From NCBI GenBank assembly GCA_036005845.1, contig DASYQD010000088.1, positions 1-57,484 of the forward strand: a stretch of DNA of 57,484 nt. Reading direction: 5' to 3'. This DNA is from DASYQD01 sp036005845. Its GTDB lineage: Bacteria; Acidobacteriota; Thermoanaerobaculia; Multivoradales; JAIOJS01. Shown here piece after piece: positions 1 through 8,695 of this stretch (position 1 is its first letter; each line of letters begins with the position of its first letter). A program made the position numbers and the translations under genes. A model generated the notes under the pieces. It did no database searches, was not told the origin of the DNA, and saw only the letters and a program-made list of their open reading frames with translations.

Positions 1-1580
1 TGGCCGCCCACAAGATCCTCATCGCCGACTCTCTCGACCCGTCCGGCCTCGAAGCCCTGCAGGCTTCCGGCGCCGAAGTCCACGAGCTCACCAAGGACGA
101 ACGCCCGCGCCTCAAGGAGCTGCTCGCCGACTACGACGCGCTCGTCGTGCGCAGCAGCACCAAGGTCACCGCGGACCTGCTGCGCGGCGGCAAGCGCCTC
201 AAGGTCGTCGGCCGCGCCGGCATCGGCGTCGACAACGTCGACGTCACCGCCGCCACCGAGATGGGCGTGCTCGTCGTCAACGCGCCGACGGCGAACCTCA
301 TCTCGGCCACCGAGCACACCTTCGCGCTGCTCCTCGCGCTCGCGCGCAAGGTGCCCGCCGCCGACAGCGCCATGAAGCGCGAGGATTGGGACCGCAAGAG
401 CTTCACCGGCTTCGAGCTCATGGGCAAGCGGCTCGGCGTCATCGGCTTCGGCCGCATCGGCCAAGGCGTGGCGGCACGCGCGCGCTCGTTCGAGATGGAG
501 GTCGCGGCGTTCGATCCGCATCTCGATCCCGCCGTCGCGCGGCGTCTCGAAGTGCCGTTGATGACGCTGCCCGATCTGCTCGCCTGGGCCGACGTCGTCA
601 CGCTCCACATACCGCTCACCGACGAGACGCGCAACCTGCTCGGCGCTTCCGAGCTGGCGCACATGAGGCCGGGCGCGCTGCTCGTCAACTGCGCCCGCGG
701 CGGCGTCGTCGACGAGGCGGCGCTGCTCGCCGCGCTCGAGGCGGGCAAGCTCGGCGGTGCCGCCGTCGACGTCTTCGCCGAGGAGCCGCCCACCGACTGG
801 AAGCTTGCCACCCACCCGCGCGTCGTCTCGACGCCGCACATCGGCGCGCAGACGGTCGAGGCGCAGGAGCGCATCGCGCTCGAGACGAGCCGCATGGTGC
901 TCGCCGCGCTAGACGGCTCGCTGGCGATCTCGGCGGTCAACCTGCCGTTCCGCCCCGCCGGCGCGCGCAGCGAGCCCTTCATGCGGCTGGGAGAACAGCT
1001 CGGCCGACTCGCGGGCTGTCTGCTCGGCGGCAGCGTCAACCGGCTGCGCGTCGAGCTCGCGGGCATCGACGAAGCGCTGCAGGTGCCGATCGCGGTTGCC
1101 GCGGCGAAAGGCGTGCTCACCTGCTTCCTCGGCGAGGCGGTCAACTACGTCAACGCCGAGAAACTCGCCAAGTCGCGGGGCATCGACATCGTGCGTTCGG
1201 TGCGCGATCAGCCTGGCGACTACCCGCATCTCGTTACGGTCACCGTTGGCGGCGACGGCGGCGAAGTGGAGCTCGCGGGCGCGCTCTTCGGCGAGCGCGA
1301 CGCGCGCGTCGTGCGCTTCCGCGGCTTCCAGCTCGAGTTCCGACCTGAGGGGCGGCTGATGGTGCTGTCGAACCGCGACGTGCCGGGCGTCGTCGGCAGG
1401 CTGGGGACGATCCTCGGCGAAGCGGGCATCAACATCGCCGAGATCCACCTCGCGCGCGTCGCCGACGGCGGCGACGCGGTGGCGGTGCTGCGCCTCGACG
1501 AGCACCCTGCGCCCGAGGTGATGGGGAAGATCGCGGCGCTGCCCGAGATCCAGTCGGTGCAGATGGCGGATTTGCGGTGA
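1..1580 (+). CDS. serA: D-3-phosphoglycerate dehydrogenase (first base of start codon lies outside the window)
   Basis: Oxidises 3-phosphoglycerate to 3-phosphohydroxypyruvate, the first step of serine synthesis in the cytoplasm. The window opens with TG-GCC-GCC-CAC-AAG, so the start is NTG with its first base cut off; the protein would be 526 residues, the length of the long bacterial SerA type. The NAD-binding motif GFGRIG is near residue 148, the catalytic Arg is in NCARGGVVDE (about 231), and the catalytic His is in STPHIGA (about 279). An intervening ASB-type domain and a C-terminal ACT domain (about 455-526, MVLSNRDVPGVVG) follow; the ACT domain usually gives feedback control by serine. 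No operon partner is visible downstream. Confidence 0.95.
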   Translation, partial: AAHKILIADSLDPSGLEALQASGAEVHELTKDERPRLKELLADYDALVVRSSTKVTADLLRGGKRLKVVGRAGIGVDNVDVTAATEMGVLVVNAPTANLISATEHTFALLLALARKVPAADSAMKREDWDRKSFTGFELMGKRLGVIGFGRIGQGVAARARSFEMEVAAFDPHLDPAVARRLEVPLMTLPDLLAWADVVTLHIPLTDETRNLLGASELAHMRPGALLVNCARGGVVDEAALLAALEAGKLGGAAVDVFAEEPPTDWKLATHPRVVSTPHIGAQTVEAQERIALETSRMVLAALDGSLAISAVNLPFRPAGARSEPFMRLGEQLGRLAGCLLGGSVNRLRVELAGIDEALQVPIAVAAAKGVLTCFLGEAVNYVNAEKLAKSRGIDIVRSVRDQPGDYPHLVTVTVGGDGGEVELAGALFGERDARVVRFRGFQLEFRPEGRLMVLSNRDVPGVVGRLGTILGEAGINIAEIHLARVADGGDAVAVLRLDEHPAPEVMGKIAALPEIQSVQMADLR

Positions 1581-1610
1581 GCGAGAGCGCGCGCGGCGAC
1601 GGTGCGCAGC

Positions 1611-1653
1611 GCGCACCCTACCGGGGTGGTGTGGAGGGTGGGGTAGGGTGCGC
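1611..1653. repeat. Inverted repeat between serA and ddl
   Basis: GCGCACCCTACC (1611-1622) and GGTAGGGTGCGC (1642-1653) form a perfect 12-bp inverted repeat with a 19-nt loop. Similarity continues outward imperfectly (GGTGCGCA against TTGCGCATC). There is no T-tract, so a dispersed repeat element is as likely as a terminator for serA. Confidence 0.6.
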
Positions 1654-1770
1654 TTTGCGCATCGTGCGTTGACATTCCCGGTCCTGCCATCGCGCCGCCG
1701 CATCCGCGCCTCGCTTCTGGCCTAGCCTTTGCTCGCCTCGACGGCGGATTCGACGGAGTGGAGGAGCGCG

Positions 1771-2859
1771 ATGGGCAAGCGGGTCGGTCTGGTCTTCGGT
1801 GGACGCAGCGTCGAGCACGAGGTGTCGATCAACTCGGCGCGCTCGGTCGCGGTGGGGTTGCAGGAAGCTGGGCACGAAGTGGTGCCGCTCGGCATCGCGC
1901 CCGACGGCTGCTGGCTGCCGCCAGCGGAATCGCAGCCGGCGCTCGATGGCAAGCTGAGCGCGCTCCCGGCGCCGGGCGGCACGATCGCGCCTTCACTGCG
2001 CCACCTGCTCGACGCCAAGGTCGACGTGATCTTCCCGCTCGTCCACGGCACCTGGGGCGAGGACGGCACGCTGCAGGGCCTCTGCGAGATGCTGGGGCTG
2101 CCCTACGTCGGCTGCGGCGTGCTGCCGAGCGCGGTGGCGATGGACAAGCTCCAGGCCAAGCGGCTCCTCGCGGCGGCCGGAGTGGCGGTCGTGGAATTCC
2201 GTGCCACCACCCGCCAGCGCTTCGAGGCCGACCCGCAGGCGTTCCTCACCAGCTGCGCCGAGCTGCCGCTGCCGCTCTTCGTCAAGCCCAGCGTCGGCGG
2301 CAGCAGCGTCGGCGTGCAGAAGATCAAGACCGCCGACGCGCTGGAAGCCGCGGTGCGCCTCGCCCTGCGCTTCGACGACCAGGTGCTCGTCGAGCGTGGC
2401 GTTCAAGGCCGCGAGCTCGAGGTCGCCGTGCTCGGCCTGCACGACCTCGAAGCCTCGCGCGTCGGTGAGATCGTCCCCGGCGCTGAGTTCTACGACTACG
2501 CCGATAAGTACCTTACCGACGCCGCCAAGCTCATCGCCCCCGCCGAGCTCGAAGGCTTCGTCGAAGAGCGCATCCGCCAGCAAGCCATCGACGCCTTCGC
2601 CGCCATCGGCGGCTGGGGCATGGCCCGCGTCGACTTCCTGCTCGAAGGCGACAAGCCGTACGTCAACGAGATCAACTCCATCCCCGGCTTCACCAGGATC
2701 TCGATGTACCCGCGGCTCTGGGCGCTGACCGGGGTGCCGCTGCCGATGCTCGTCGACCGCCTCGTCGACATTGCGGTCCGCAAGCACGCGGAGCGCACGA
2801 GCCTCGACGAAGGCATCAAGCAGTGGCTGGCCGAGCTGGCGCGTAGGTCTGGCGTTTGA
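1771..2859 (+). CDS. ddl: D-alanine--D-alanine ligase
   Basis: ATP-dependent ligase making the D-Ala-D-Ala dipeptide of peptidoglycan precursors. The ATG at 1771 is preferred over an in-frame start at 1729 because GGAGTGGAGGAG lies just upstream and the family N-terminus MGKRVGLVFGGRSVEHEVS begins there, giving 362 residues. ATP-grasp signatures are clear: GTWGEDGTLQG, the P-loop-like KPSVGGSSVGV, and the C-terminal metal and substrate segment NEINSIPGFTRISMYP. It stands alone rather than in a mur cluster, and its GC-rich codon use matches the host. Confidence 0.96.
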   Translation: MGKRVGLVFGGRSVEHEVSINSARSVAVGLQEAGHEVVPLGIAPDGCWLPPAESQPALDGKLSALPAPGGTIAPSLRHLLDAKVDVIFPLVHGTWGEDGTLQGLCEMLGLPYVGCGVLPSAVAMDKLQAKRLLAAAGVAVVEFRATTRQRFEADPQAFLTSCAELPLPLFVKPSVGGSSVGVQKIKTADALEAAVRLALRFDDQVLVERGVQGRELEVAVLGLHDLEASRVGEIVPGAEFYDYADKYLTDAAKLIAPAELEGFVEERIRQQAIDAFAAIGGWGMARVDFLLEGDKPYVNEINSIPGFTRISMYPRLWALTGVPLPMLVDRLVDIAVRKHAERTSLDEGIKQWLAELARRSGV

Positions 2860-2898
2860 CCGCTGCCTTAGCGATTAGCGGCCTGTCGAGGCAGCTGG

Positions 2899-2927
2899 TG
2901 GACATCTGCGCAGTTTTTGCGTAGAAT
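2899..2927 (+). promoter_or_regulatory. Strong sigma70-type promoter for the structured leader RNA
   Basis: TGGACA (2899-2904), a 17-nt spacer and TAGAAT (2922-2927) match five of six bases in each box. The predicted start, near A2934, falls directly before the first hairpin of the leader. Confidence 0.6.
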
Positions 2928-2933
2928 CTGCTC

Positions 2934-3311
2934 ATAGCCGCCCACTGCGGTGAAACACCGGTGGGGGCGGCCGGACAAATTCCTCTGCTAATGCAGAGGT
3001 GCGGCTCGGCTGGCACGCTTCGGGTGGCATGGAACTCCCGCTGGGGCGGCCAATCCGGGTCGGGAGAAGGGTTGGTGGCGTGATGCGCCATCCGAGACAG
3101 CGCAGTAGGGGCGGCAAACACGGCTCAACACGGGCTAGCCACCCAGAAGCGACGGAACAAGAACAAGAGTTCTTTCCAAGCAGGGGCCTTTGAGAGGCCT
3201 CTGGAGTTCCTGGCAAGAACGCACGAACAGGGGGTCACCTGCCGATGGTGAGACCTAGTTGTTCGCTGCGTTCGCTGCGCCGGCGTCCCCTGTCGAAAGG
3301 GGCGCTCGTCC
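2934..3311 (+). ncRNA. Structured leader RNA of unknown class with a possible SD-sequestering switch
   Basis: A 378-nt interval with no convincing reading frame but many stem-loops. CCGCCCAC/GTGGGGGCGG (from 2938) is capped by CGGTG-AAA-CACCG; CCTCTGC-TAAT-GCAGAGG and AAGAAC-AAGA-GTTCTT are perfect stems; CCAATCC pairs with GGGTTGG; GGTCACC pairs with GGTGAGACC with a bulge. The last hairpin (3283-3305) pairs CCCCT (3287-3291) with AGGGG (3298-3302), part of the AAAGGGG Shine-Dalgarno of the gene at 3312. The same CCCCTGT (3287-3293) can instead pair with ACAGGGG (3227-3233). That is the layout of a translational riboswitch expression platform. I recognise no 6S, tmRNA, RNase P, SRP or known riboswitch consensus. 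A stand-alone RNA is the alternative. Confidence 0.5.
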
Positions 3312-3671
3312 ATGAGCAGCGAATCGCAGTCCAAATCAATCCTTAGGCCCGACGTTGGTAGCTTCAGCGGTGTCGAGGTTGCAGAACAGCGCAGCCTCGC
3401 AGCAACCCTTGCAGTTTTCTTCACGGCCCGACCGTCTTCGGACGTGGCGCTTGTCGGTGCTCTTCTCTTGTTCGCCCACATCGGGCGTGCTCTTGCGACA
3501 ACTCCTCAGTTGTCGATGGCTTCGCTGATCGGGGCGTTGTCGACTTGCGTACTCGCCCTTCTGCTTTGGCTAATTAGTGTCCTGAGAGAAGAGAAACACC
3601 GTGCCCCCCAAGGCAGAGCGCCTGAATCTCGAGATAAGTCCGATGGTCAAGAAGCGTCTCCAGCGACTTAG
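3312..3671 (+). CDS. Small membrane protein of unknown function
   Basis: 119 residues, not recognised. Two hydrophobic stretches (about 48-62 and 72-95) would cross the membrane, flanked by a polar N-terminus and a charged tail rich in Lys, Arg, Glu and Asp. AAAGGGG lies 9 nt before the ATG but is buried in the last hairpin of the leader, so translation may be structure-controlled. Third codon positions are much less GC-rich than in the neighbours, which suggests a transferred gene. It overlaps the next gene by 71 nt. Confidence 0.55.
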   Translation: MSSESQSKSILRPDVGSFSGVEVAEQRSLAATLAVFFTARPSSDVALVGALLLFAHIGRALATTPQLSMASLIGALSTCVLALLLWLISVLREEKHRAPQGRAPESRDKSDGQEASPAT

Positions 3672-3816
3672 GGAAGTCACGGATGCCTCCAGCATTAGCG
3701 AAGTCGTGCGGAGGGCGCTGGCCACGTATGAGTGCTTGTGGGATGAGAAGACGCGTGGTGGCGCAGTCGTTGTCCGGACAAAGGGTGGCGCGGAGAAGGA
3801 GTTACTCCTTCCTTGA
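3601..3816 (+). CDS. Ribbon-helix-helix (CopG/MetJ-like) DNA-binding protein
   Basis: 71 residues from a GTG start with AGAGAAGAG upstream. The segment RLNLEISPMVKKRLQRLRE followed by SISEVVRRALATYECL fits the ribbon strand and two helices of the RHH fold, so it probably binds DNA as a dimer. A beta-rich tail (GGAVVVRTKGGAEKELLLP) follows, as in many small RHH proteins of mobile elements. No toxin partner is adjacent; the overlapping upstream gene is a membrane protein. Autoregulation of the 2899 promoter is possible but not shown. Confidence 0.7.
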   Translation: MPPKAERLNLEISPMVKKRLQRLREVTDASSISEVVRRALATYECLWDEKTRGGAVVVRTKGGAEKELLLP

Positions 3817-3922
3817 CCAGTCAAGCCCACATCCAGCGACGATTCTTAGACCTCGTCCAGTCGAGTCGCTTGCCGGAGTCGACCTTCTGACAACGGTGGA
3901 CGGGTAGCCCGTTGAGGGATGA

Positions 3923-4600
3923 CTATGGTTCGCTCAGCACCGGCCCGAGCCCCGCCCGCAGCACGATCGAGCGGAAGCCCCGACGCAGCAGCTGCTTCTG
4001 CATCTGCTCGGCATCGGCCCACGCCGTGAACGAGCCGACGCGGACGCGGTACCACGGTAGCGACTCTTCGATGCGGGCGTCGGAGAAGTCGTCGGCGAGC
4101 TGGGCGAGCAGCGCATCGGCGCGGTCGCGGGTCTGGAAGGCGCCGACCTGAACGGTGAGCACGGTGTCCACAGGCAGCGTCTGCTGGCCCATCTCGACGA
4201 CGCGCAGCTCGATCTCGGCGGTGCCGGTGCGCACCATGTCGAGCGCGGTGGCGGCGCTGTAGGAGAGGTCGAGGATGCGGCCGCGGACGAAGGGGCCGCG
4301 GTCGTTGATGCGGACCTGGACGCGGCGGTCGTTGGCGAGGTTGGTCACCTCGACGACGGTGCCGATGGGCAGATCGCGGTGCGCGGCCGTCATCAGGTAC
4401 ATGTCGTAGCGCTCGCCGCTGGCGGTGCGCTGGCCGTGGAAGGGGTTGCCGTACCACGACGCCTCGCCGCGCTCGGTCCAGCCGATGCGGACGCGGTCGG
4501 TGGCGCTACGGCAGGAGGCGACGGCGAGGAGGACGCAGAGCGCCACTGCCAGCCTCGGCAGCGTCCCTCCAGGCGCGAATCTGCGTTCGTTCCCCCTCAT
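3923..4600 (-). CDS. rlpA: RlpA-family septal ring lytic transglycosylase lipoprotein
   Basis: 225 residues. The N-terminus is a lipoprotein signal with lipobox LLAVASC. A double-psi beta-barrel domain follows (about 44-130, from GEASWYGNPFHGQRTASGE to the conserved NDRGPFVRGRILDLS), and then a C-terminal SPOR domain (about 148-220, VQVGAFQTRDRADAL) that binds denuded glycan at division septa. RlpA proteins cleave denuded peptidoglycan glycan strands. It is transcribed alone on the minus strand; the spacer between it and the RHH gene holds only a short ACGGG/CCCGT hairpin. Confidence 0.92.
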   Translation of the reverse strand: MRGNERRFAPGGTLPRLAVALCVLLAVASCRSATDRVRIGWTERGEASWYGNPFHGQRTASGERYDMYLMTAAHRDLPIGTVVEVTNLANDRRVQVRINDRGPFVRGRILDLSYSAATALDMVRTGTAEIELRVVEMGQQTLPVDTVLTVQVGAFQTRDRADALLAQLADDFSDARIEESLPWYRVRVGSFTAWADAEQMQKQLLRRGFRSIVLRAGLGPVLSEP

Positions 4601-4685
4601 TCGCAGCGATCGGGCCGCGATGGCCGAAAAAGCAAGTGCTCATCGATTATAGGCCAGTCGTGCCGCAAAGCGGCAGCGCGGTTCG

Positions 4686-5756
4686 CTAGCGCATATTGCT
4701 CTTCGGGAACTTCGCGCGCTCGGGTTCCGCCGTAAGACGACGCAGCAGCTCCTGGATGAGCCGGTTCTTCACGCGGCCGGCCTGCTTGGGATCGACCAGG
4801 TAGCGGAGGATCACTTCGAGCCAGGTGTTGTCGTTGACGCGGAAGAACACCGCCGGTTCCTCGCGCACCTCGAGATGGTCGACGGGCGTCTTGGCGAGCA
4901 GCTCACGGTAGGTGAGGACGCGCCGCGTCATCTGCTCGCCCACCTCCTGCTCGGCGACCTCCTTGATCGTCGCCGCGACCCACTCGAGGTCGCTGTCGTA
5001 GGCGAGGTGGAACTTCACTTCGTTCCAGATGTACGGGAAGAGCGGCCACGAGTAGTTGTAGACCGGCGTCGTCAGCACGTTGGAGTTGGGGAACTTGATC
5101 AACCGGCCGCTCGGATGGTCGGTCGACAGGTACTCGCCGCCGAACTCCCACAGCGTGGTGTCGAGGTAGCTCACGTCGATGACGTCGCCGGTCGCCTGGC
5201 CGATGCGGATGCGGTCGCCGACGCGGAACGGACGGCGGACCAGGATGTAGATCCACGCGAGCAGACTGGTGATCGGCGTCTGCAGCGCGAAGCCCAGGAT
5301 CAGCGAGATGAGCCCCAGCGAAACGATCGCCGTGTACCAGTTGCGGAAGAGGATCGAGGCCCCGATGAAGGCGGCGGCGAGAACGGCGACGAGATCGGCG
5401 ATGCGGTGCAGGTTGTAGCGTGAGACGGGATCGCGCATGCGAGCGATCACCAGCAGGGAGATGACGCGCTCGGCGGCGAGGATCGCCATGACCACCGCGA
5501 TGCCGCGGGCCACGCGCAACGCTCCCTCTCGCGCCGGTGGCGGCAACGGCAACCACCGGTTCCAGACGCACAGATAGGCGACGACGACTACTCCGAGGAG
5601 CAGTCCCCACACCCCGATCCAGGCGCGATCGCGGCGAGCGAGCTGGGTTCTCGGCACCGCGGACGCTTCGTCTCCGCCCGCCGCCTGCTCGAGCGCGAAT
5701 TGGACGTCCTCCCGCTGCTCGAGCCGTTTGGCGACTTTCTGGGCAGAAGAGGCCAT
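4686..5756 (-). CDS. Small-conductance mechanosensitive ion channel, MscS family
   Basis: 356 residues from ATG 5756; longer readings overlap the purB stop and translate to low-complexity sequence. Three to four transmembrane helices are visible (about 45-65, 82-102, 118-140 and the pore helix 144-168, SLGLISLILGFALQTP), followed by the MscS beta-domain with RPFRVGDRIRIG and GDVIDVSYLDTTLWEF, and an alpha-beta C-terminus. It would release solutes on hypo-osmotic shock in the inner membrane. It follows purB by 34 nt on the same strand and may be cotranscribed. Confidence 0.92.
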   Translation of the reverse strand: MASSAQKVAKRLEQREDVQFALEQAAGGDEASAVPRTQLARRDRAWIGVWGLLLGVVVVAYLCVWNRWLPLPPPAREGALRVARGIAVVMAILAAERVISLLVIARMRDPVSRYNLHRIADLVAVLAAAFIGASILFRNWYTAIVSLGLISLILGFALQTPITSLLAWIYILVRRPFRVGDRIRIGQATGDVIDVSYLDTTLWEFGGEYLSTDHPSGRLIKFPNSNVLTTPVYNYSWPLFPYIWNEVKFHLAYDSDLEWVAATIKEVAEQEVGEQMTRRVLTYRELLAKTPVDHLEVREEPAVFFRVNDNTWLEVILRYLVDPKQAGRVKNRLIQELLRRLTAEPERAKFPKSNMR

Positions 5757-5790
5757 GCGTGCCGCTGGGCAGCAAGCCGACTGCCAGGGT

Positions 5791-7206
5791 CTAGACCCGC
5801 GGCGCTTCGACGCCGGTCGCCGCCACGCTCGCGAGGCGTGGGCGCACGGTCTCGGCGAGGAACTCGCGCGTCTGCGCGGCGGCGCGGCCGGTGAAGCGCG
5901 ACGGCTCGAGCGCGGCTTCCATCTCCACGGCGGTGAGTCTGAATGCGGTGTCGCCGGCGACGCGGGTGACGAGCGGGTTGGCGTCGCCGCGCTCGACCGC
6001 CGCCTGCGCGTCGAGCGAGTGCTTCCGCAGGCGCTCATGGAGCTCCTGCCGGTCGCCGCCGCGCAGCGACGCCGTCATCAGCCAGCTCTCCGTGGCCATG
6101 AACGGCAGCTCCTGGCGCACGCGTCGCGCGACGGTCTCCTCGCGCACGTGCAGCCCCTGCGCGATATGCGCGGCAAGGTTGGCGCACGCGTCGGCGGTGA
6201 GGAACGCGTCGGGAATCACCAGCCGCCGGTTCGCCGAGTCGTCGAGGCTGCGCTCGAGCCATTGGGTCGCGGCGTTGAGCGGCCCGTTCGCCGCGTCGGT
6301 GAGCAGCCGGCGCGCCAGGCCGCACATGCGCTCGGCGCGCACCGGGTTGCGCTTGTAGGCCATCGCCGAGGAGCCCACCTGCGCCTCGTCGAAGGGCTCG
6401 GCGAGCTCGCCGACGCCTTGCAGCAGCCGCAGGTCGGTGCCGAGCTTGTGACAGCTCTCGCCGACGCCGGCGAGCGCGAAGAGGACCTGGCTGTCCTGCT
6501 TGCGCGAGTAGGTCTGCCCGGTGACCGGGAAGCTGCCGGTGAAGCCGAGGCGCTCCGCGAGCCGGCGGTCGAGCTCGCGCACTTTCGTTTCGTCGCCGGC
6601 GAAGAGCGTCAGGAAGCTCGCCTGCGTGCCGGTCGTGCCCTTGACGCCGCGGCAGCGCAGCTCGCCGCGACGCCGCTCGATTTCGTCGAGATCCATCAGG
6701 AAGTCCTGCATCCACAGGCAGGCTCGCTTTCCAACCGTGGTGAGCTGCGCCGGCTGGAAGTGCGTGTAGGCGAGGCAGGGCAGGTCCGCCCATTTCTCCG
6801 CGAAATCCGCGAGCGCCGCGACGACCGCCGCGAGGCGCCCCTCCAGTAGCTGCAGCCCCTCGCGCTGGAGCAGCACGTCCGCGTTGTCGGTGAGAAACGC
6901 GCTCGTCGCGCCGAGGTGGAGCACGCCGCCGGCATCGCCCGCCAGCTCGGCGAAGTGCCGCAGGTGCGCCACCACGTCGTGCCGCGTCGCGCGTTCGAGC
7001 TCAGCCACGCGCGCGAAATCGATCTCGCCCTCGACACGCGTCAGCGACGCCAGCTGCTCGCGGCTAATCGGCAGCCCCAGCTCCGCTTGTGTCTCCGCCA
7101 GCGCCACCCACAGCCGCCGCCAAGTCGCGTACCGATGCCGCGGCGAGAACACCGCCGCCATCTCGCGGCTGGCGTACCGGTCGTACAGCGGATTCGTCGG
7201 CTCCAT
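5791..7206 (-). CDS. purB: Adenylosuccinate lyase
   Basis: Catalyses two fumarate-releasing steps of purine synthesis (SAICAR to AICAR and adenylosuccinate to AMP). 471 residues with the fumarase/aspartase superfamily signature GSSAMAYKRNP near residue 280, preceded by the TTGTQASF and YTHFQPAQ active-site segments. The start MEPTNPLYDRY is typical of the longer, eukaryote-like PurB branch, which begins with an N-terminal YASREM segment. The neighbour upstream, arcA, is divergent. Confidence 0.95.
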   Translation of the reverse strand: MEPTNPLYDRYASREMAAVFSPRHRYATWRRLWVALAETQAELGLPISREQLASLTRVEGEIDFARVAELERATRHDVVAHLRHFAELAGDAGGVLHLGATSAFLTDNADVLLQREGLQLLEGRLAAVVAALADFAEKWADLPCLAYTHFQPAQLTTVGKRACLWMQDFLMDLDEIERRRGELRCRGVKGTTGTQASFLTLFAGDETKVRELDRRLAERLGFTGSFPVTGQTYSRKQDSQVLFALAGVGESCHKLGTDLRLLQGVGELAEPFDEAQVGSSAMAYKRNPVRAERMCGLARRLLTDAANGPLNAATQWLERSLDDSANRRLVIPDAFLTADACANLAAHIAQGLHVREETVARRVRQELPFMATESWLMTASLRGGDRQELHERLRKHSLDAQAAVERGDANPLVTRVAGDTAFRLTAVEMEAALEPSRFTGRAAAQTREFLAETVRPRLASVAATGVEAPRV

Positions 7207-7347
7207 CGCGCTGCGATTCTCCTACACGCCGCCGCCATTCGGCGCGGCGGCGCTCTGATACCATCCCGCGCCGCCACACGGGATACCCGGCTTCCGCGGT
7301 CGGCTCCTCCGCCCGCGACCGCAGCCGAGGATCGGGAGCGCACCCCC

Positions 7348-8616
7348 ATGCCTCTTTCGGTGTACTCGGAGATCGGCCGCCTGCGCCGCGTGCTGCTGCA
7401 CCGCCCCGGCCGCGAGATCGACTGGATGGTGCCGGCGATGATGGAGCACCTCCTGTTCGACGACATCCTCGACGGCGAGGAGGCGCGCGGCGAGCACGAC
7501 ACCTTCCGCACCCTCCTCGAGCGGCTGGGCGTCGAGACTCTCGACGCCACGCAGCTCCTCGCCGACGTCCTCGGCCACGACGACGAATCGCGCCGCGAGC
7601 TCCTCGACGAGCTCGCCGCGCCGCACCACCGCATCTCCGAACGCGCCCTCGGCCGCCTGCGCGAGCTGCCGCCCGCCGAGCTCGCCGCCGCGCTCGTCGG
7701 CGGCTTGCGCGGTGACGAGCCGCCGCGCCGCGGCGCCGGCCTCTTCGACCTGCTGCCGGTGCCCAACTACTTCTTCCAGCGCGATCCGCAGATCGTCGTC
7801 GGCAACCGCGTCGTCGTCTCGTCGATGGCGACCGAGGCGCGCGAGCGCGAGCCGGTGCTGGCGGCGAGCATCTTCCGCCACCACCCGGCGTTGCAGGGTT
7901 ACGAGGACATCTTCGCCGTGCACTCGCCACCGCACGCGGCGCCCGATTACGGGCCCGTCTATCCCTACCCGAGCCTCGAAGGTGGCGACGTGCTGGTGGT
8001 CTCGCCCGAGCTGTTGCTGGTCGGCATCAGCGAGCGCACCAACCGCCGCGGCCTCGAGGCGCTCGCCGACTACCTGCGCCGCGAGGACACGCCGTTCCGC
8101 CATCTCATCGCCGTCGAGCTGCCGCCGCGCCGCGCCTTCATGCACCTCGACACCGTGTTCACGCTCGTCGACCACCACCTCTGCATCGGCTACGCGCCGG
8201 TCGTCGAGCCGAACGGCCCCGAGTCGGCGCGCGTCTACCGGGTCGACCTCGGCAGCGGCGAGCTGACCTTCACGCTGCAGCCGTCGCTGCTCGGCGCGCT
8301 CGCAGCGCTCGGCCTCGAGCTCGAGATGGTGCCGTGCGGCGGCGACGACTTCCTCGAGCAGCAGCGCGAGCAGTGGACCGACGGCGCCAACGCCTTCGCC
8401 GTCGCGCCCGGCGTCATCTTCCTCTACCACAAGAACCGCCACACGACCAACGGTCTCGCCGCGCGCGGCTGGCGCGTGCTCACCGAGGCGCAGGCGCTGC
8501 AGGCGCCCGACCTCGGCGGGGAGCACACCGTCATCACCTTCTCCGGCCGCGAGCTGTCGCGCGCCCGCGGCGGCCCGCGCTGCATGACGATGCCGCTCGA
8601 GCGCGAGAGCCTGTGA
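7348..8616 (+). CDS. arcA: Arginine deiminase
   Basis: Hydrolyses arginine to citrulline and ammonia. The ATG at 7348 opens the family N-terminus (VYSEIGRLRRVLLHRPG), giving 422 residues. Guanidino-group enzyme motifs are present: NYFFQRDP near residue 142, EGGDVLVVSPELLLVG near 213, HLDTVFT near 266, and the nucleophilic Cys near residue 411 in GGPRCMTMPL. The ornithine carbamoyltransferase gene follows 79 nt downstream, so citrulline formed here could be split in the arginine deiminase pathway. No carbamate kinase or arginine/ornithine antiporter lies nearby. Confidence 0.95.
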   Translation: MPLSVYSEIGRLRRVLLHRPGREIDWMVPAMMEHLLFDDILDGEEARGEHDTFRTLLERLGVETLDATQLLADVLGHDDESRRELLDELAAPHHRISERALGRLRELPPAELAAALVGGLRGDEPPRRGAGLFDLLPVPNYFFQRDPQIVVGNRVVVSSMATEAREREPVLAASIFRHHPALQGYEDIFAVHSPPHAAPDYGPVYPYPSLEGGDVLVVSPELLLVGISERTNRRGLEALADYLRREDTPFRHLIAVELPPRRAFMHLDTVFTLVDHHLCIGYAPVVEPNGPESARVYRVDLGSGELTFTLQPSLLGALAALGLELEMVPCGGDDFLEQQREQWTDGANAFAVAPGVIFLYHKNRHTTNGLAARGWRVLTEAQALQAPDLGGEHTVITFSGRELSRARGGPRCMTMPLERESL

Positions 8617-8621
8617 CCTCG

Positions 8622-8663
8622 CGTCATCGAGATCGCTTCGTCGCTTCGCTCCTCGCGATGACG
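8622..8663. repeat. REP-like palindromic repeat
   Basis: CGTCATCG (8622-8629) and CGATGACG (8656-8663) bracket a core rich in TCGCTTCG. Related sequence recurs twice in opposite orientation at 54332-54441. The element lies between arcA and argF, where REP sequences often sit. Confidence 0.6.
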
Positions 8664-8695
8664 AATCTGCTCACTACTGTCGAGGGATAGCAGCA

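Noticed and set aside
2999..3193. 64-residue plus-strand frame inside the leader RNA
   Set aside because: No ribosome site, no family match, and it crosses several perfect stem-loops; RNA structure explains the sequence better.
2934..3311. Leader RNA as 6S RNA, tmRNA, RNase P RNA, SRP RNA, or a cobalamin riboswitch
   Set aside because: None of the conserved cores is present (for example no GGAAAGTCC-type P element, no alanyl-tRNA-like end, no SRP GGAAGCAGCC, no long closing helix of 6S).
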